NCBI GenBank assembly: GCA_944470555.2
Contig: OX104127.1
Coordinates: 129,953,113-130,017,112, forward strand
DNA from: Heterobilharzia americana
Taxonomy: Eukaryota > Platyhelminthes > Trematoda > Strigeidida > Schistosomatidae
DNA: 64,000 nt
Direction: 5' to 3'
In this document: positions 38,326-50,946 of the stretch, one piece after another
Position numbering within the stretch: the stretch's first letter is position 1
Layout of the letters: every line of letters begins with the position of its first letter
The notes under the pieces: generated by a model
The model's database searches: none
Seen by the model: only the letters and a program-made list of their open reading frames with translations
Told to the model about the DNA's origin: nothing
Position numbers and translations under genes: made by a program

Positions 38326-39079
38326 GTTGGAATGAAATGATTGGATTGTGAAATCAGATCAGCCATGAAAAAAATCGATAACATACTTCAACTCAGCTTT
38401 TTGTACTCCTATGTAGCTAACAGATGTAACTGAATGAACAACTCTGAAACTATTCACGAATTCCACAGTCTACGTCTAAATTTCGCCCAGCTAAGAAGCT
38501 TTCAACCTACTCAACTGAAGTTTCAACCCACCTTTCACTCGAAATTATATACTTAACACTAAAAAGTTCGATGTAACCATTTGCATTTCATTTGTTGATT
38601 ATCTAGGTTAGTACAGTCAGCTTATTTAACACAGATTTCCACACAACGGTGACTAATCAACGGTACAACAGAATTATTATCTTTAGTAAGTAAGAGATAT
38701 TGGGGTATAAATGGTGATTACATTTTTTAGGTTTATTTTTACATAAACTATTGGATTCATACTGTTCTTCAGCTAAACGAGCTTCACTTGTTTAAAGTAA
38801 GTATCCTATCTTGGCGGTGAGAATAAAACTTCTCCTGAAAGTGAAAATACATGCTTACAGAAATCCTTATGCCCACCCGTTTTTTTAGCCACCTAAGGTT
38901 TCTGGGTACTCTAAATTTTGTGGTGATTTCCTATCAAAGTAACCAAAGGGTTCATTTTTACGCCACTAATTATGCACAGAAAAGTATGGAACATTTCAAG
39001 CAAACATTTCTTGGAATTTATGAACTCTTCACAAAGACGGTTTTAAGTGGAACACTGAGAGAAGGTAGAATGAATTTTG
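38326..39079. other. No gene recognised
   Basis: Between the RTE tail and the SINE pair there is AT-rich DNA without recognisable coding sequence; an open frame at 38851-39132 runs into the SINE and shows no domain. Confidence 0.4.
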
Positions 39080-39315
39080 AGGGAGTTGTGGGGATTTGGA
39101 AATATTTCAAGTTGTTAATAGTTGTAGACTGACATCGGTTGGGGGGGGGACAAAGGAAAACTGGGAGCACTTGACATCTATTTCGTCTTAGTATGAAGCT
39201 CCTCAGCAGTGTGCACCTAAGACCCCTCCAGGGATCGAGCCTGAGGCCTTCAGGTTCCATGGCCAGCACATAACCATTGAGCCACTGGGTCAGAATCCAG
39301 TGGCCCATATTTCCA
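39080..39315 (-). repeat. Hammerhead SINE copy (minus strand)
   Basis: The minus strand reads a tRNA-like head (CTCAATGGTTATGTGCTGG, then GGCTCGATCCC) followed by CACTGCTGAGGAGC, stem II TTCATACTAAGAC and GAAATAGATGTC. Core residues are largely present, but stem II and stem III pairing is weakened. Confidence 0.72.
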
Positions 39316-39389
39316 ACTTCTGTTAGCTCACGACATAGCACAACCGCCATCTAATGTCATCGTTGAGTAATTGTCTTCATGACCATCAG

Positions 39390-39580
39390 GCACTGCCCCT
39401 ACCAGTCACGACCTGCTGGCAACGGAACCTGAAGGTCTCAGGCTCGATCCCTGGCGGGGTCGTGGGCGCACACTGCTGAGGAGTCCCATACTAGGACGAA
39501 ACAGCTGTCCAGTGCTCCCAGGCTTCCTTTGTCCCTTCAACTTATGTCAGTCTACGATGAATAACAACTTGGAGGTAGAA
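39390..39580 (+). repeat. Hammerhead SINE copy with intact ribozyme core (plus strand)
   Basis: The head contains GGAACCTGAAGGTCTCAGG and the B box GGCTCGATCCC. The body holds the ribozyme at 39471-39514, and the tail reads GTCCCTTCAACTTATGTCAG followed by TCTACGATGAATAACAACTT. It lies head-to-head with the copy at 39080-39315, about 75 bp apart. Confidence 0.8.
39471..39514 (+). ncRNA. Hammerhead ribozyme, complete by eye
   Basis: Stem I is CACTG (39471-39475) paired with CAGTG (39510-39514). The core CTGAGGA spans 39476-39482. Stem II is GTCC (39483-39486) with GGAC (39494-39497) around a 7-nt loop. GAAA follows at 39498-39501. Stem III is the palindrome ACAGCTGT (39501-39508), and C39509 is the cleavage-site base in GUC. 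All invariant positions of the hammerhead family are present. The stem III palindrome leaves almost no loop, as in Sm-alpha and newt ribozymes, which are thought to work better as dimers. Activity is predicted, not shown. Confidence 0.8.
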
Positions 39581-40599
39581 TGAATTTTACCACGAAGTCC
39601 CTAAAAAGCTGTAAGTAAAAATGATAAACGTTGGGTTTTGGGCATTGATTTTAGTTTTAATTGTTATCCTGAAACCAATACCTAATATCTTGTTATAGTT
39701 TTTTTCATTTCTATTAAAAGTTCTCAATCTTGTTAAACCCTAAAAAAGAGCAACTACAAAAACGCTTGAATAACAGATGTTCAGTATTATATTATTAATC
39801 AACTTGACGAGAATTGATAGGACAAATGAATCACTCAGAAACAGAATAGAGGTGATATCTTAGCTTCACAAATCTACTTTATAAACTATGAAAGCAATCC
39901 TAGATGTTAACAATGAACTGCAACATAATCTTCATCAATGTTCAATATTACTTTCTTAACCATTGAAGCACTTTAAACCAAGGCAAAGTTATAAACAGCT
40001 GTGTACCAACAGTTTCATTCAGAATAGTTACGACCACTAAATTCTTTCGGTCAAACTTGGATATCTAAGCGTAATGCTTAGTTCATGTGTAAAAAATGCT
40101 TATGGATTGAGAACATCTGCAAAAATACATTATTCCGAATAATTTACTTCTGTTGAAATTCTGCTTAAATATCTGGATTTTTCCTAGAGAATTACGCTAG
40201 TTTACTGCTTCAGTCTGCAAGATACAAATTTTCTGATTAACACCCGTGTGATATTGATAGCTACAGTGTAAACATGAGCTATGCAAATGAAGTATGATTT
40301 GCCAATGCACCACTTCATATATTTCATCGTGTACACAGTTTTTCATGTTATATCAGATATATATCAAGATATGTTTGTTTGCTATATGAAAGGCTAATAG
40401 CATAACTTCTTCAAAGTTCACTTAGAATTCTGCAAGTAAAATTAAAAATAGATTTCAGATTTCAAAATGGTGGTCTGTCATAAGCGACTCTTTAAAGTAA
40501 GGTCATAATCTCTTTCAAATTCATGATAGCACATTAGTCAGTTTTGACCTTATCGTATTTCAGCACAAAATATTAAAAATAAGTTGTTTCTCTAGTAAG
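39581..40599. other. No gene recognised
   Basis: AT-rich sequence between the SINE and the CR1-like element; no domains. Confidence 0.4.
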
Positions 40600-40601
40600 A
40601 A

Positions 40602-41532
40602 TTGCAGGAGTCAAAGCACACAATCCTGAACAGAAGCGAAATGAATCATCTTTTCTTCAAATTATCCAGTTTCCCTGATATATTCACTGAATTCTCAGCC
40701 CCTATACTCTATGGTCCCAAGTCGATAGTATGTGGCGATTTCAATCATTGTGATCAAAGCTTTCTCAAAACTCTTGGTCATCAAAACCTTGGTAACTTCA
40801 CAATATGTCTGGATGCAACGCTAGACTTGATATTCGTTATTGATACTGGTTTATACGAAACTCGAAAGAGATCCATACTGCTCAGATCATTGCATTATAC
40901 GTGTTTTGCTCAAAATATATAGAAAACTACGCACAACAGCCTTCATATATAAGAAGACTGTACATAGAAACTATTCACTTAGCAACATACTTAATCTAAG
41001 AGAAATGCTACAATGTACTGACCGGAATATATTTGACAGAGATGTTTTGAACTATACTATTGATGGTGTGACATGCTATCTCAAGTTCTGTCTAAATGCA
41101 TGTTGCCGCAGGGAAAAACGTTTTCTACGCTTCAATCATATATCTTCTTCCCAGCTTAGGAAACTAAGAAGAGAAAAAGAAAGACTATTGAAAGTAAGCG
41201 ATAATGCTGGTGCTCATTACTCGAACGTTTTAATTAGGTTGGAAATTAAACGTCTGAGTCTACTATACAACCGGAAACTTTTGTCACGAAAAGGCTCTTC
41301 CAGCATATGGAAACTTTTTAACGACTTCACTGGTGGTAAATATCTTAGTAAAGAAGCTCATGTCGACGTCTTTGCCTTGGACAAATCTTTCATACGTCAA
41401 CTCACTTGTCCGATCTCACTTTGTCTACTTATGTACAATGAAGAACGTTGTCTAGAGTCCACTGAGAAGGTTGTTTTCAAATGCCTCAAATCCCTGGACC
41501 CTTCTAGCGGTTCAGGTCCGATTGTATGTTAA
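40602..41532 (+). pseudogene. CR1 endonuclease end and linker
   Basis: KSIVCGDFNHCDQSFLKTLG is followed by DATLDLIFV in the first frame (40602-40922). SDHCIIRVLLKIYR, the conserved SDH motif of APE-type endonucleases, lies in the next frame (40840-41532). The linker is rich in Lys and Arg, with SSSIWKLFNDFTGGKY toward the polymerase. A frameshift lies near 40880, and a stop at 41530 precedes the polymerase core. Confidence 0.82.
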
Positions 41533-41559
41533 GCTTTCGTGTTTACGAAGTGTGCTGAT

Positions 41560-42758
41560 ATTTTATGCAATCCATTAGCTAACATGTTCAACAGATTGTT
41601 TTTAGAAAACACCATATCAAGTGCCTGGAAAGATGTTAAGATAGTCGCCTACCTAAGTCTAGGACTCCAGGTGGATGTACAAAATTCCGTCCGATTGCAG
41701 TTACCTCTCCGTTCTTAAAATAATGGAGAAGTTAATAATACCCGTGCTCCAGCCCTCACCAAAGGCTTTTGGAGACGCTAATTCATTTGCGTATAAAAGC
41801 AAAAGAAGCAATTTGGATGCTACCTCTCTCTCATATCGCGATACTGCTCATAGTCTTGATAAAAATGCCAAATATGTCAGATGTGCCTTTTTAGACTATA
41901 CTTCGGCACTTGATTTTGTGCCAAGACCTCTTTTGCTGGGCAAGCTAGCTGGAGAAAATGCTGGGTCCTGGATAATCACATGACTGCATTTCCATTTCTC
42001 TGATAGGAAACAAGATACTGTTCACAACGGGAAGCGCTCCACCTGATTGCTTACTGTGACTGGAGTTCTTCAGAGAGCCATCTTTTCTCCATGTCTTTTC
42101 TCATTCTTTCTGCATAACTTACCATCTTCAGTTGGTACCAATTTCTTTAGATATGCTGATGACCTAATAGTTTTCATACCTGACCATTCTCCTGTTCAGC
42201 AGATTGTTCCCAACTAAATGTATTCTTTTCTACTGTTAGGCAATGGCCCTTCTAGAATGGTCATATGCTTAATTTCTTAAAATGTCATGCTATAAACTTT
42301 AGTTTTATACGTGAACAGAACATATGTAAACTGCTTGTTTCTCACGATTCCCATTCTGTTGGTAGTTGTGCACTAGAGAACGTTACAAGTGAGATTTATC
42401 TCAGTGCGTGTTTTTCTTCGGACCATACCTGGTCTTCCTATATCTCACTAATTTCCAAAAACATTTTCCACCTAACCTTCTAATTAGGAACCTGAGAGTA
42501 TCTGTTATATCTCAGCCTCTCCTCTCGTGTTTTATAAACTCCTGCATCTTCCCTGTTCTCCTCTATTGCCTCCCTTTATTTTTTACCGGGTTGTTGAAAA
42601 AAGACTGCGCTATATTGCATAGATCTTTGAAGATTGTCAGTAGAACTAGTGGTGTACCTGTGAACCTTCTAGTTAAAACAGTTGTGGACAGACACATTAA
42701 CCCGTGTAAACATCTGGCAGGAGTTATTCTATCTGATGACCAACACCCTCTTCACTGA
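41560..42758 (+). pseudogene. CR1 reverse transcriptase, broken
   Basis: Fragments include KYVRCAFLDYTSALDFVPR (motif A; Asp present) in 41675-41983, FFRYADDLIVF with the YADD active site at about 42152-42163, and C-terminal pieces at 42265-42483 and 42408-42758 (KIVSRTSGVPVNLL). Successive pieces lie in different frames, so at least three frameshifts have occurred. Confidence 0.82.
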
Positions 42759-44895
42759 AAGCTCTCTGAGTGTCGATCACCTGGAAAGATGAGGAGCAGG
42801 TACTACTGCATGTATGTACTACAAAATATAAATCTCTACAATACCGTATTTAGCTAGTCCGCAGTCTGACGAAGAAAGTATTAGAGGTGAACTGACTGAT
42901 CAACTCCTGTTTTAGCAAGCAAACTAATTGAAGATGGGCGTCTTACTTTTCACGTATTATAAATCTAATTGCTAATGTGATTGTCTATCAAAGTTAACTC
43001 TGCATTTTCACGAAAGTTCTAGACAGAGCAAATATTCTTTTCTTCATGTGATTTCTACTTATTTCATTTTGATATGTATACATATACTCTGTCTTTGTTC
43101 AAATAATGTGATTTGACATGCTGAAAATCCTGCTGAGTATTCTCGAAATAGGTTTTAGAATAAAGCCATTATTATTATATGTAAAAGCAAATAGTATAGT
43201 GGTGGAAAAGACACTTTTTCACTTAGAGATACTTCTGAGTCCAATATGATCATATTGATGTGTAGTGCGGTTTTAATGAAAACATTCGGAACATTCAGAG
43301 GAATGTGATACGGTGACTATCAAGTGCAGTTTGTCATAAAGGGGAACTAATGTTATCTGAATAATATCTTGTCTGTCAAATGAGCTGGTTCAAAGTGAGT
43401 GGCAGACATTTCTATTGTGCGATGCAATTGGTAACTGTTTCATTGTTGTAAAATTTGCCTGTTAAAAGATAAGTTTTATGCGTCTCAGAGTTTCCTTTCG
43501 TAAGCAATTTACGTACAAATATTACTTACAGAAGTAGAGTTGCTGTGGACTGTTGAAGTTGAAATTAGTAGCATAAAGATTTCCTTTAAAATCAGGTGAT
43601 TATTACTTTCCTCTGAGATAAAAGCGCAGATTAAGAGTGGCTTCCTGTTTATCAGTTCATCTGTAAGTCATTAAAGCATTCTAAGTCTATAACGACTTAC
43701 TAAGTTCTTTTAGAAGCATTATTATACTATAGACTTAAATGAAAACAATACCACCAACAAAGATATTACCATGAATACCGATTGAAGTGACGTTTGAGAG
43801 TATGACACCACTTGATAGACTTAATAAGCAATTGTAAAAGCAATAAGTAACCTGATAATTGTGACAACCAGTCTCAAATGCTCCAGATTACCATTGTGAT
43901 GAAGTGCATTTAGAAACACTTGAAGTAAATCAACCAACAAATAAGGCAAAGTAAATTCGTTTATTTCAAAGTCCTTGAGTGGGACGAAGACTACTTGGTG
44001 GTTCAGGTATCAAGAAGGAATATGTGCTGGTCTTCTTATCCAATAACTCTGTTTGAAGCATTTTATCTCTGAGTGAAGATGATACGTTGATCGCTAGATT
44101 GATAAAAAAATTTCAATAAGTAAAGTGGATCGTTTGCAAGAGCACTTGTTATCAGCTGAATACAAGCTTAATAGTTCAGTTAACCCAACACGATTCTCTG
44201 TATAACGTCAACTTTAAAGTTACGTTCAAGTGGTAAATTAGGCTATGTTACACAAAGCTTTTTCATAACTTAATTTCGCAGTATAAGCTCGACAGATAAG
44301 GTGTGGTGTTCAGTTGGATTTGTTTATTTTCTCATTATTAGGTGGTTTAACCTAACTAATTTCATTGAAACTGGGAATTCACTACATGTGCAGCAACGGT
44401 ATGTACTTTGGAAAACACGTGTCTTGCCAGAAGGTTAGCGAAATAATCCAGCAAAGAAAAAGTATATCGAATGTTGTTTTTCTTAGGTGTACGCAGAACT
44501 GTAATAGTTAAAGTGATATCCTGCCAAAAAAGCAGCAATATTGTAGGATGTTGAGTTATTGTACTGCTAATTTTGTTACATTTCAGATAAAAAATGTCAA
44601 CCGGTAGACAAACTCTAAAGTGAATCTGGGAACCCAAAACCACAATTATAAGTGACTTGTGCATGAAGAATACTTTATTAACAGTCATCCCTGTTCACTA
44701 ACGAGGTAAGAAAGAGGACGGACTTTCTCCTAATGAACACATCCCTAAACTGATGATTGACAATAGTTTTCACGAATAAGGTTTAGAAATACAAGACTAA
44801 GGGACAAGGAGATAGACGAAAAGAGGACTAACTAAATAGGTAACTCTTGTAAACGTAAACAATAGACTTTTTCAAATGACCTATGTAAAATTTCA

Positions 44896-44896
<1 letters not shown>

Positions 44897-44937
<41 letters not shown>
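44897..44937. repeat. TA dinucleotide microsatellite
   Basis: About 20 uninterrupted TA units. Such runs are common and length-variable in schistosome DNA. Confidence 0.95.
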
Positions 44938-44940
<3 letters not shown>

Positions 44941-46462
44941 TTTAAGGTGTTGGAGGATGTTAAATGAAATAGAAATAAAAAAGGAAACTTGAGCTTTGTA
45001 AGGGAAATTGTGTACTTAGCTTCATATTTAAGGTCATTCATAAGTTAAGGTGTAAACTAGTTAATTTTCGAGAATACACTTTCTTCACCTTAATTTATGT
45101 AGTGGAAAAGTTATGTACAGTTGTGGATTTCAGAGATTCATTCGTATCAAAATCAGTTAAGCTGAAGTTTTAAAATATTATCCCAGCATAAAGTTTGATA
45201 CGGAAAACTGTCAGACATTAAATCCAATAGCTTTTTGACAAGGAACAATGCGTCAGTACATTTCGATAAAATTTGATCAGAAGTTGTAGAGTTTTATCTT
45301 TTGAATAGAGAGGTCAGGCTTGAACTGAGCATAGAAGAAGCCTCAGGCAATCCATCACCAGTTGACGACAAATTCTTCAAGCTGTCTTCAAGGATGCATA
45401 TAATTCTCCACTGTGCTGATACTTAACGTAATAAGTTTACTACTTTCCTGGTAGTTACCAATTCCAGTCACCCATATTCCTTCTGATTCAATAGCAAATA
45501 GTTTTAAACTATTAAATGCAGAACTATATATTTCAGGTGTATGTGATTTTTATTGAGGTTCAGTGCAATAAATAAATGAAAGCTATTTTGTTAGTACTGT
45601 TAATGTCAGAAATACATGTATATTTTAGCCACCATAAACACTAAAATTTTCTGGTTGTTCAAAAGAAAATAAATGTGTTCATTTTCACTTCTTTCAAAGT
45701 TGTCTTGGAGTCATTAAAACCACTTAGAAACTCTTGTTCTTATAGAAATCAATCCTGTTTGGCACTTCGAACGATACGAAGACATTCCCACTTCTTTGAC
45801 ATCAGTCAGCTAAATTTTTTGTCGACGTTAGCTATTTAGTAAAAATTGATCACTTGGGTATCTTCTTTGAGTGTCATCAGCAGTTGATTGCAGTTAAACA
45901 CTTTTGAGCACTTTAATAAGGCTAATGAAAACGTTTTAGGTATGCCATTATCTGGAATTAAACAAAAATTATGACGAAGATAACTGGAAATATTTTTTCA
46001 GTATGACATACTACAAAACAGTAATATTTTACCTGAGTGAATAAGACTATACCTAAACAGAGTAGTTCTTTTCACTTTCTAAGAGATTTTTTCCTGCATA
46101 TGATGTAACTGGGTAGAAAAGAGGCTCTTGTTTTCAAAGGATTTCGAAATTTGTATTCACCCTAAGTGCTAGATATCTCATTGAGCCACTTTGAAAACAC
46201 GTTTCAGAAGATACTTCAAAATATCTTTACTGAGTTATTTCACTCGATATTTTTTACCATCAAGTAAGTCTAGGTGGAAAAAATTTCAATCTGGTTACGT
46301 TTTAAAAATGTTTTGCTGGAAAACTACAAGTATAGTGCTCAGCACACTTTCCAATCGTCTTTAATTTCCGGATGATTACCATTTTTAATTTTTTCATACA
46401 GCAGTAATAAGGCTAAGTTTGGTTGTACACAACACAAGAACACAAAGTGCTGAGAATATATC

Positions 46463-46687
46463 ATGTCACATAGTAGTCAACGAGCAAATTTGTCACAGAT
46501 AGCTCAGACTTCAGTTACATTCATGGAAACTCGTAAAGAGCTAGCAGTTTTTGTTTTTCTGCAGTCTGTGACTTTTCTAATCTACATTGCAACATGGTTT
46601 TCAAATTTCGGCCACAATTATCTTGAAGAATTCCCACTATCACCGAAGATAAAGAAAATATTGAACTCAATGAAAGAATTTTTATGA
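46463..46687 (+). CDS. Small unassigned ORF with one membrane-like segment
   Basis: It has 74 codons from ATG to TAA with an in-frame stop 12 bases upstream. The middle, ELAVFVFLQSVTFLIYIATW, is hydrophobic enough for a membrane helix, and the C-terminus is basic. It recalls a transmembrane fragment of a receptor, but no family motif is visible and no adjoining exons were found. It may be a fragment of a decayed gene or chance. Confidence 0.2.
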   Translation: MSHSSQRANLSQIAQTSVTFMETRKELAVFVFLQSVTFLIYIATWFSNFGHNYLEEFPLSPKIKKILNSMKEFL

Positions 46688-47521
46688 AGGAAACTTATTT
46701 AAATACTGGAAAAATACTATGGTTCCGCAGTCAATTTTCTTTGTTCATCGATTTTGTGTTCGTCTACTTTGGCTCCTTCCCTTTTGTCTTCTTACTTTCT
46801 ATATTTCCGGCTTGTCCACCCTGGATTCTCTCCAGAACACTCACTGGATAATCAGAACATCATGTGAGTTTTAGCTGGGAACGTTGCAATACATAGTACA
46901 TAAACATGTCATTATCCGTAACATTCACCACATTACAACTTAGAATAGTTCATGGATGTTTTCTTAAATGACACACTAAATCTTAAACTTTCAGTTCGTG
47001 CGCTGGTTTAAGAAGCATTTAATTTGGTTATACATTTTTTAAAGTTTGACAGCAAAAATAATGATTTTATATGTATACACTGATGAAGGATTCACTCACT
47101 GTATAGCGTATAAAGTATTGGATACTTTTATTACAAAGTTTGCGAATCGTAAAGTCAGTATAAAGTCATCTGAATACGCCTTGTCGCTTTGACAGGTTTC
47201 ACTGGATGAACAGGGTAGTCACTAGGTTCTGTGATGAGGCGTCATGAACGAAAAACTGAAACATATTAAAGACTACAAAAATAAATTTTTGAACAATCGC
47301 CTCTTACAACTAGTTAGTTATAAAAACGTTAGGACTCGGTGATATAAAGAAAGAGTTTTACAAGAGAGGTGGCATTGGAAGGAAACTTACTGTTTTATAC
47401 ACCGTCGTTGGAACTAAAGGTATTTGTGCGTCCATCTGAAATCAGCAAAAGAATGCACGTGTTAGAGTGATAACTGAATAAGTATGGGATAAAAGGTTCT
47501 CAAGGGAATCCAAACTGAGTT

Positions 47522-47745
47522 TAGGGGTTTGTGGGGATTTAGAGATTTTTTCGAGTTGGTATTCGCCATGGACTGACATCAGCTAGAGGAACATTGGAAA
47601 CCTGGGAGCATTTGACAGGTGTTTTGTCCCAGTATAGGACTTCAGCAGAGCACATCCATGACTCGGCCAGGATTCGAACCCAGGACCTTCAGGTTCCGTG
47701 GCCAGCACGTTACCATTGAGCAGCTAGGTCGGAATCCGAATTGCT
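47522..47745 (-). repeat. Hammerhead SINE copy (minus strand), good tRNA-like head
   Basis: The head reads CTAGCTGCTCAATGGTAACG (A-box region) and GGGTTCGAATCCTGGCC (perfect B box). The ribozyme part, GCTGAAGTCCTATACTGGGAC followed by AAAACACCTGTC, lacks the intact CTGANGA core and the GAAA, so it should not cleave. It is useful as the best-preserved promoter part of the family. Confidence 0.72.
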
Positions 47746-48419
47746 TGAAGTTCCCGGTTATCAGAAGCCCCGATTAAGTGATCATATCGGGGTTCAAGAT
47801 GGCAATCAGAAAGGGGAAAAGTAAATGTTAGGTGGTTGGCAATCTAGCTTAATATGCAGGTTTGGATTTTTCCAAAGCTGTATAAAAATGATCTACGACC
47901 AATCATACATGTATCTGTAAATAATAAGGTTGTAAGTAATAAATTAAAGATGATGTTGACTTTTCTTATGAGATTTTATAAGCTGAATTCATATCGATAA
48001 ATTAGATGTCAGATGAGTAGAAATAAAACCAAGGAAGAAAATTTTCCTATTTATCCACTATTAATGTACCTATTTAGGTTATGTTTTCCAGTACGTGTGT
48101 GTGTACATATTCAAGACATGTCCACAGCATCAGATTATGTATGAGCAAAAGAAAGGTGTAGAGGCCCAATATTTTCTGCAACCCTATAGAAATGTTCTAT
48201 TTTGCTATATGTTGGTGCATTCTTCCCTTAGAAGAAATGCTTTCTTCAGGTGAGTGATCTCATTTCTTAAGGATAAATACCTATCGCTGACCATTTTTAA
48301 GGCCAAACGAGCAGTTTTTATCGCTCACAAACTGGTATTTTATCTTTGGTATTTCACTGTATCTTCTCAAATCAACTTGAGGATACTTCTTTGATAAGCG
48401 AAAGTTTTATAATGCTTAA
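47746..48419. other. Upstream region of the Sox-like gene
   Basis: No coding sequence is recognised. It probably holds the promoter and 5' untranslated part or the last piece of an upstream intron, but I cannot identify a start site or acceptor with confidence. Confidence 0.35.
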
Positions 48420-49175
48420 CTTATCTGGCACTCGACGTCGAACTCAAGTGTTTTAATACCATCTGAATTTACAACGGATAAAACAAGAATTTTCGAGGAA
48501 ATTAACTCACTGAAATCTGTGTTTGGATCATCATTGACTAACATTGAAAATGTACATCGAAAATTCCCTACAATGATTTTCTCACAGACATTTTCTCATG
48601 GTATGACTACCACACAAGTGACTTCACCCAACCACATTCAATATGAATCACATCAGTATACTGAACAAAGCCTTCCACTTACACAAAAACTGTTTTCCGG
48701 AAATGAAACAGATGAACGTTTACAGAAATTTCCTATTGTTACCATAAATGAATATAACCCAGCTCTTACACTGACGTCGACTTTCCCAGGAAGCAGTAAA
48801 AGTAGTTTAACACAAATGAATGATGTTCAAAATCGAAGTTTCACAAAAGATTATAATAAACTGCCTCCTGTGAGTAACATACTTATGCCGAGTAGTTTAC
48901 GCAGTCTACCTACTGACATAAAATACAAGAAAGATTCATTGTCTCCTTCTTCGTCTTCTTCTTCAGCCCTCTTTCTGTCAGCATCGTCATCTTCCATTTG
49001 TCCACAGTCTTCGTTACATGATTTTAAAAGAAGCGAGTGTTCAAAATCAAGCCTTCTGGTACAAGATATGCGGAAGCAAAGTGAAAATGCAAGACAAAAC
49101 CAGCCACAAGTGGAATACAACACTTACATAGATAATGAACATCAAAATTCAGAAGTGTATTCAAGCAGAAAAGTG
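48420..49175 (+). CDS. SoxB-like transcription factor, upstream coding exon
   Basis: An open frame runs from after a stop at 48417 to a splice donor GTG|GTAAGT at 49175/49176. The first in-frame ATG is at 48573, giving 201 codons in this exon if translation starts there. An earlier exon with the true start is possible, so the left limit is uncertain. The product is low in domain content, rich in Ser, Thr, Gln and Asn, with a serine run (SLSPSSSSSSALFLSASSSS) near codon 150, as is common in regulatory tails of transcription factors. The exon ends with a complete codon (phase 0), fitting the phase-0 acceptor of the HMG-box exon. Translation past the donor meets a stop within seven codons. Confidence 0.7.
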
Positions 49176-50946
49176 GTAAGTTGAAAATTGGGGTCTTTTG
49201 AATAGAAAGGAAATTTAGTGTGTTAAAATATGACCCTAAAGATAATTCTTCATGATTATGATGATTGTCACCATCACTCTAGTTCTCAAATTTATTTTTA
49301 TGTAGGATAAAAAAGAAATTATCCGCTTGTTATGTATTATCGAATAACAATAAATGTCTGTGCATAAGAATCATCTTCCTTGAGACAGATAAGTCCCTTA
49401 TACACTGACCTACGAATGTGTTAGTAATTTAACTGCATCTCCAGTTGTTTTACACGCGAAACCAATGGATAATATTTGATCGATGAATGAGGAAATGTAC
49501 CTTTTTATGAAAACACTTGGCAGTCATGTAATGCGGGACAGAGCCAAACTCTAGTTTCTGTCAACCTTTCAGAATTACTAATTTGATGTTGAACAACTGT
49601 TTATCTAAAATATGATTTGTATTTGAGCTAATTCAACCGCCAAAACATGTTTGAGACAGAAATAAATACAGGTTTAATACCTTCATACCATTTCTTACTT
49701 CATTGTTATATTCCACACCTCATTCTTTATTCACCGACTGGTGTTATCTTAGCATAAATGTTAGATGTGGGGACGAGTAAGAAAACAAGAATAAAATACA
49801 AACGGACCTGAAACTTCAAGACATTCAGCCATTAACCGGCATAGAATTATAACTTATATCATTTCAAAATAAACTGAGGCACATAAGTGTCTAATACTAG
49901 AAACTTTGGCTCTAGCAGAATCTAGGAATGCCGAGTTTCTGAGTTGAGTGTTCTCTCTTTGATTCTTGAACACTGAATCACTTCACTCTCAGGAAATTGT
50001 TGGTTAGTGCCTTCAAATTTTAAGTGTATTTGCTCTAACTTCTTTGAATTTGTAACTTTAAGGATATAAGAATACATTTTAGATAGAAAAATTACTTGTT
50101 GGACTATTTCCTGTTACTTATTTAAAGTTGTTTAAATCTTATTTCCACAGGTTTTTTCACTTATGGATTTCACATGAATGATGCGAACCATTTGAATAAC
50201 AATAAATTATCAGTTTGATGATCTGAGGTAGCTGTGGTTTGGTAGACTTGTAGTGATACTGGGTGATGATTGAAGGTGAAATGAAAAACTGGGCCGCGGC
50301 TGAATAAGAACCACTGATTTGATTTTCACTTCATTTTCATTTATTATCCAGTATTAACATTAAACTGATTGATCATCTTAAAGATAGAGTGGGATACTAG
50401 AAGAGGCAGTGAGCCAACTATAAGTTCTCGGCCTTATCGTGTTGAAATTCGACGCAAGAAAAAACATTTTGGAAGTTGATAAACTGTTAATGGGAATAGC
50501 TAGACGCTGGAATCACTTATCAGGGCTTATTTATAATTAAAATCCTGGTTAGAGGGTTTAATTTTAAGGCTGTCTATTGCGATGTGCTTACAAGTAAATA
50601 ATAAAACACAGCTGTCATAAGAATAATAGTTTGAGCCACCACATAAAAAGACAAATTTAATCGCTGAGAAGGAGAAAGGAACTTCATGTTAGTTTGTTTA
50701 CCCGTTTCTATCAAGTTTATCAAATAGGCAGCAATATTACTGCTAAACATGAAGGTTGAACTTTTCTAGACACAAAATCGTTAAAATCTTAAATGAAATC
50801 AAAAATGTCTTACAAAAGGAAAAGGTATGTTTATGCTGCACTTTTTAAAAACAGTTTCTTTCGATTATAACCATTCAGACCAAAGTTGTTACGCTTGTAC
50901 CGAAAGAATTTGAGTGACCAGTCTGATTCAGTCGATATAACAGCAC

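Larger units (their letters stand above)
40600..43185 (+). mobile_element. CR1-like non-LTR retrotransposon, 5'-truncated and decayed
   Basis: It begins inside the endonuclease and runs through the polymerase to a 3' end with TTTTAGAATAAAGCCATTAT and an ATT-rich tail at about 43155-43180. Coding sense shifts through all three frames. The motifs GDFNHCD and YADDLIV place it with CR1/Jockey-type elements (the schistosome SR1/Perere kind); the exact family was not checked. There is no second copy of this family in the window. Confidence 0.85.
43186..47520. other. No convincing gene
   Basis: AT-rich sequence with a TA-dinucleotide run near 44.9 kb. One small frame at 46463-46687 is listed separately. 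I see no splice-linked exons, tRNA genes or element coding domains. Confidence 0.4.
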
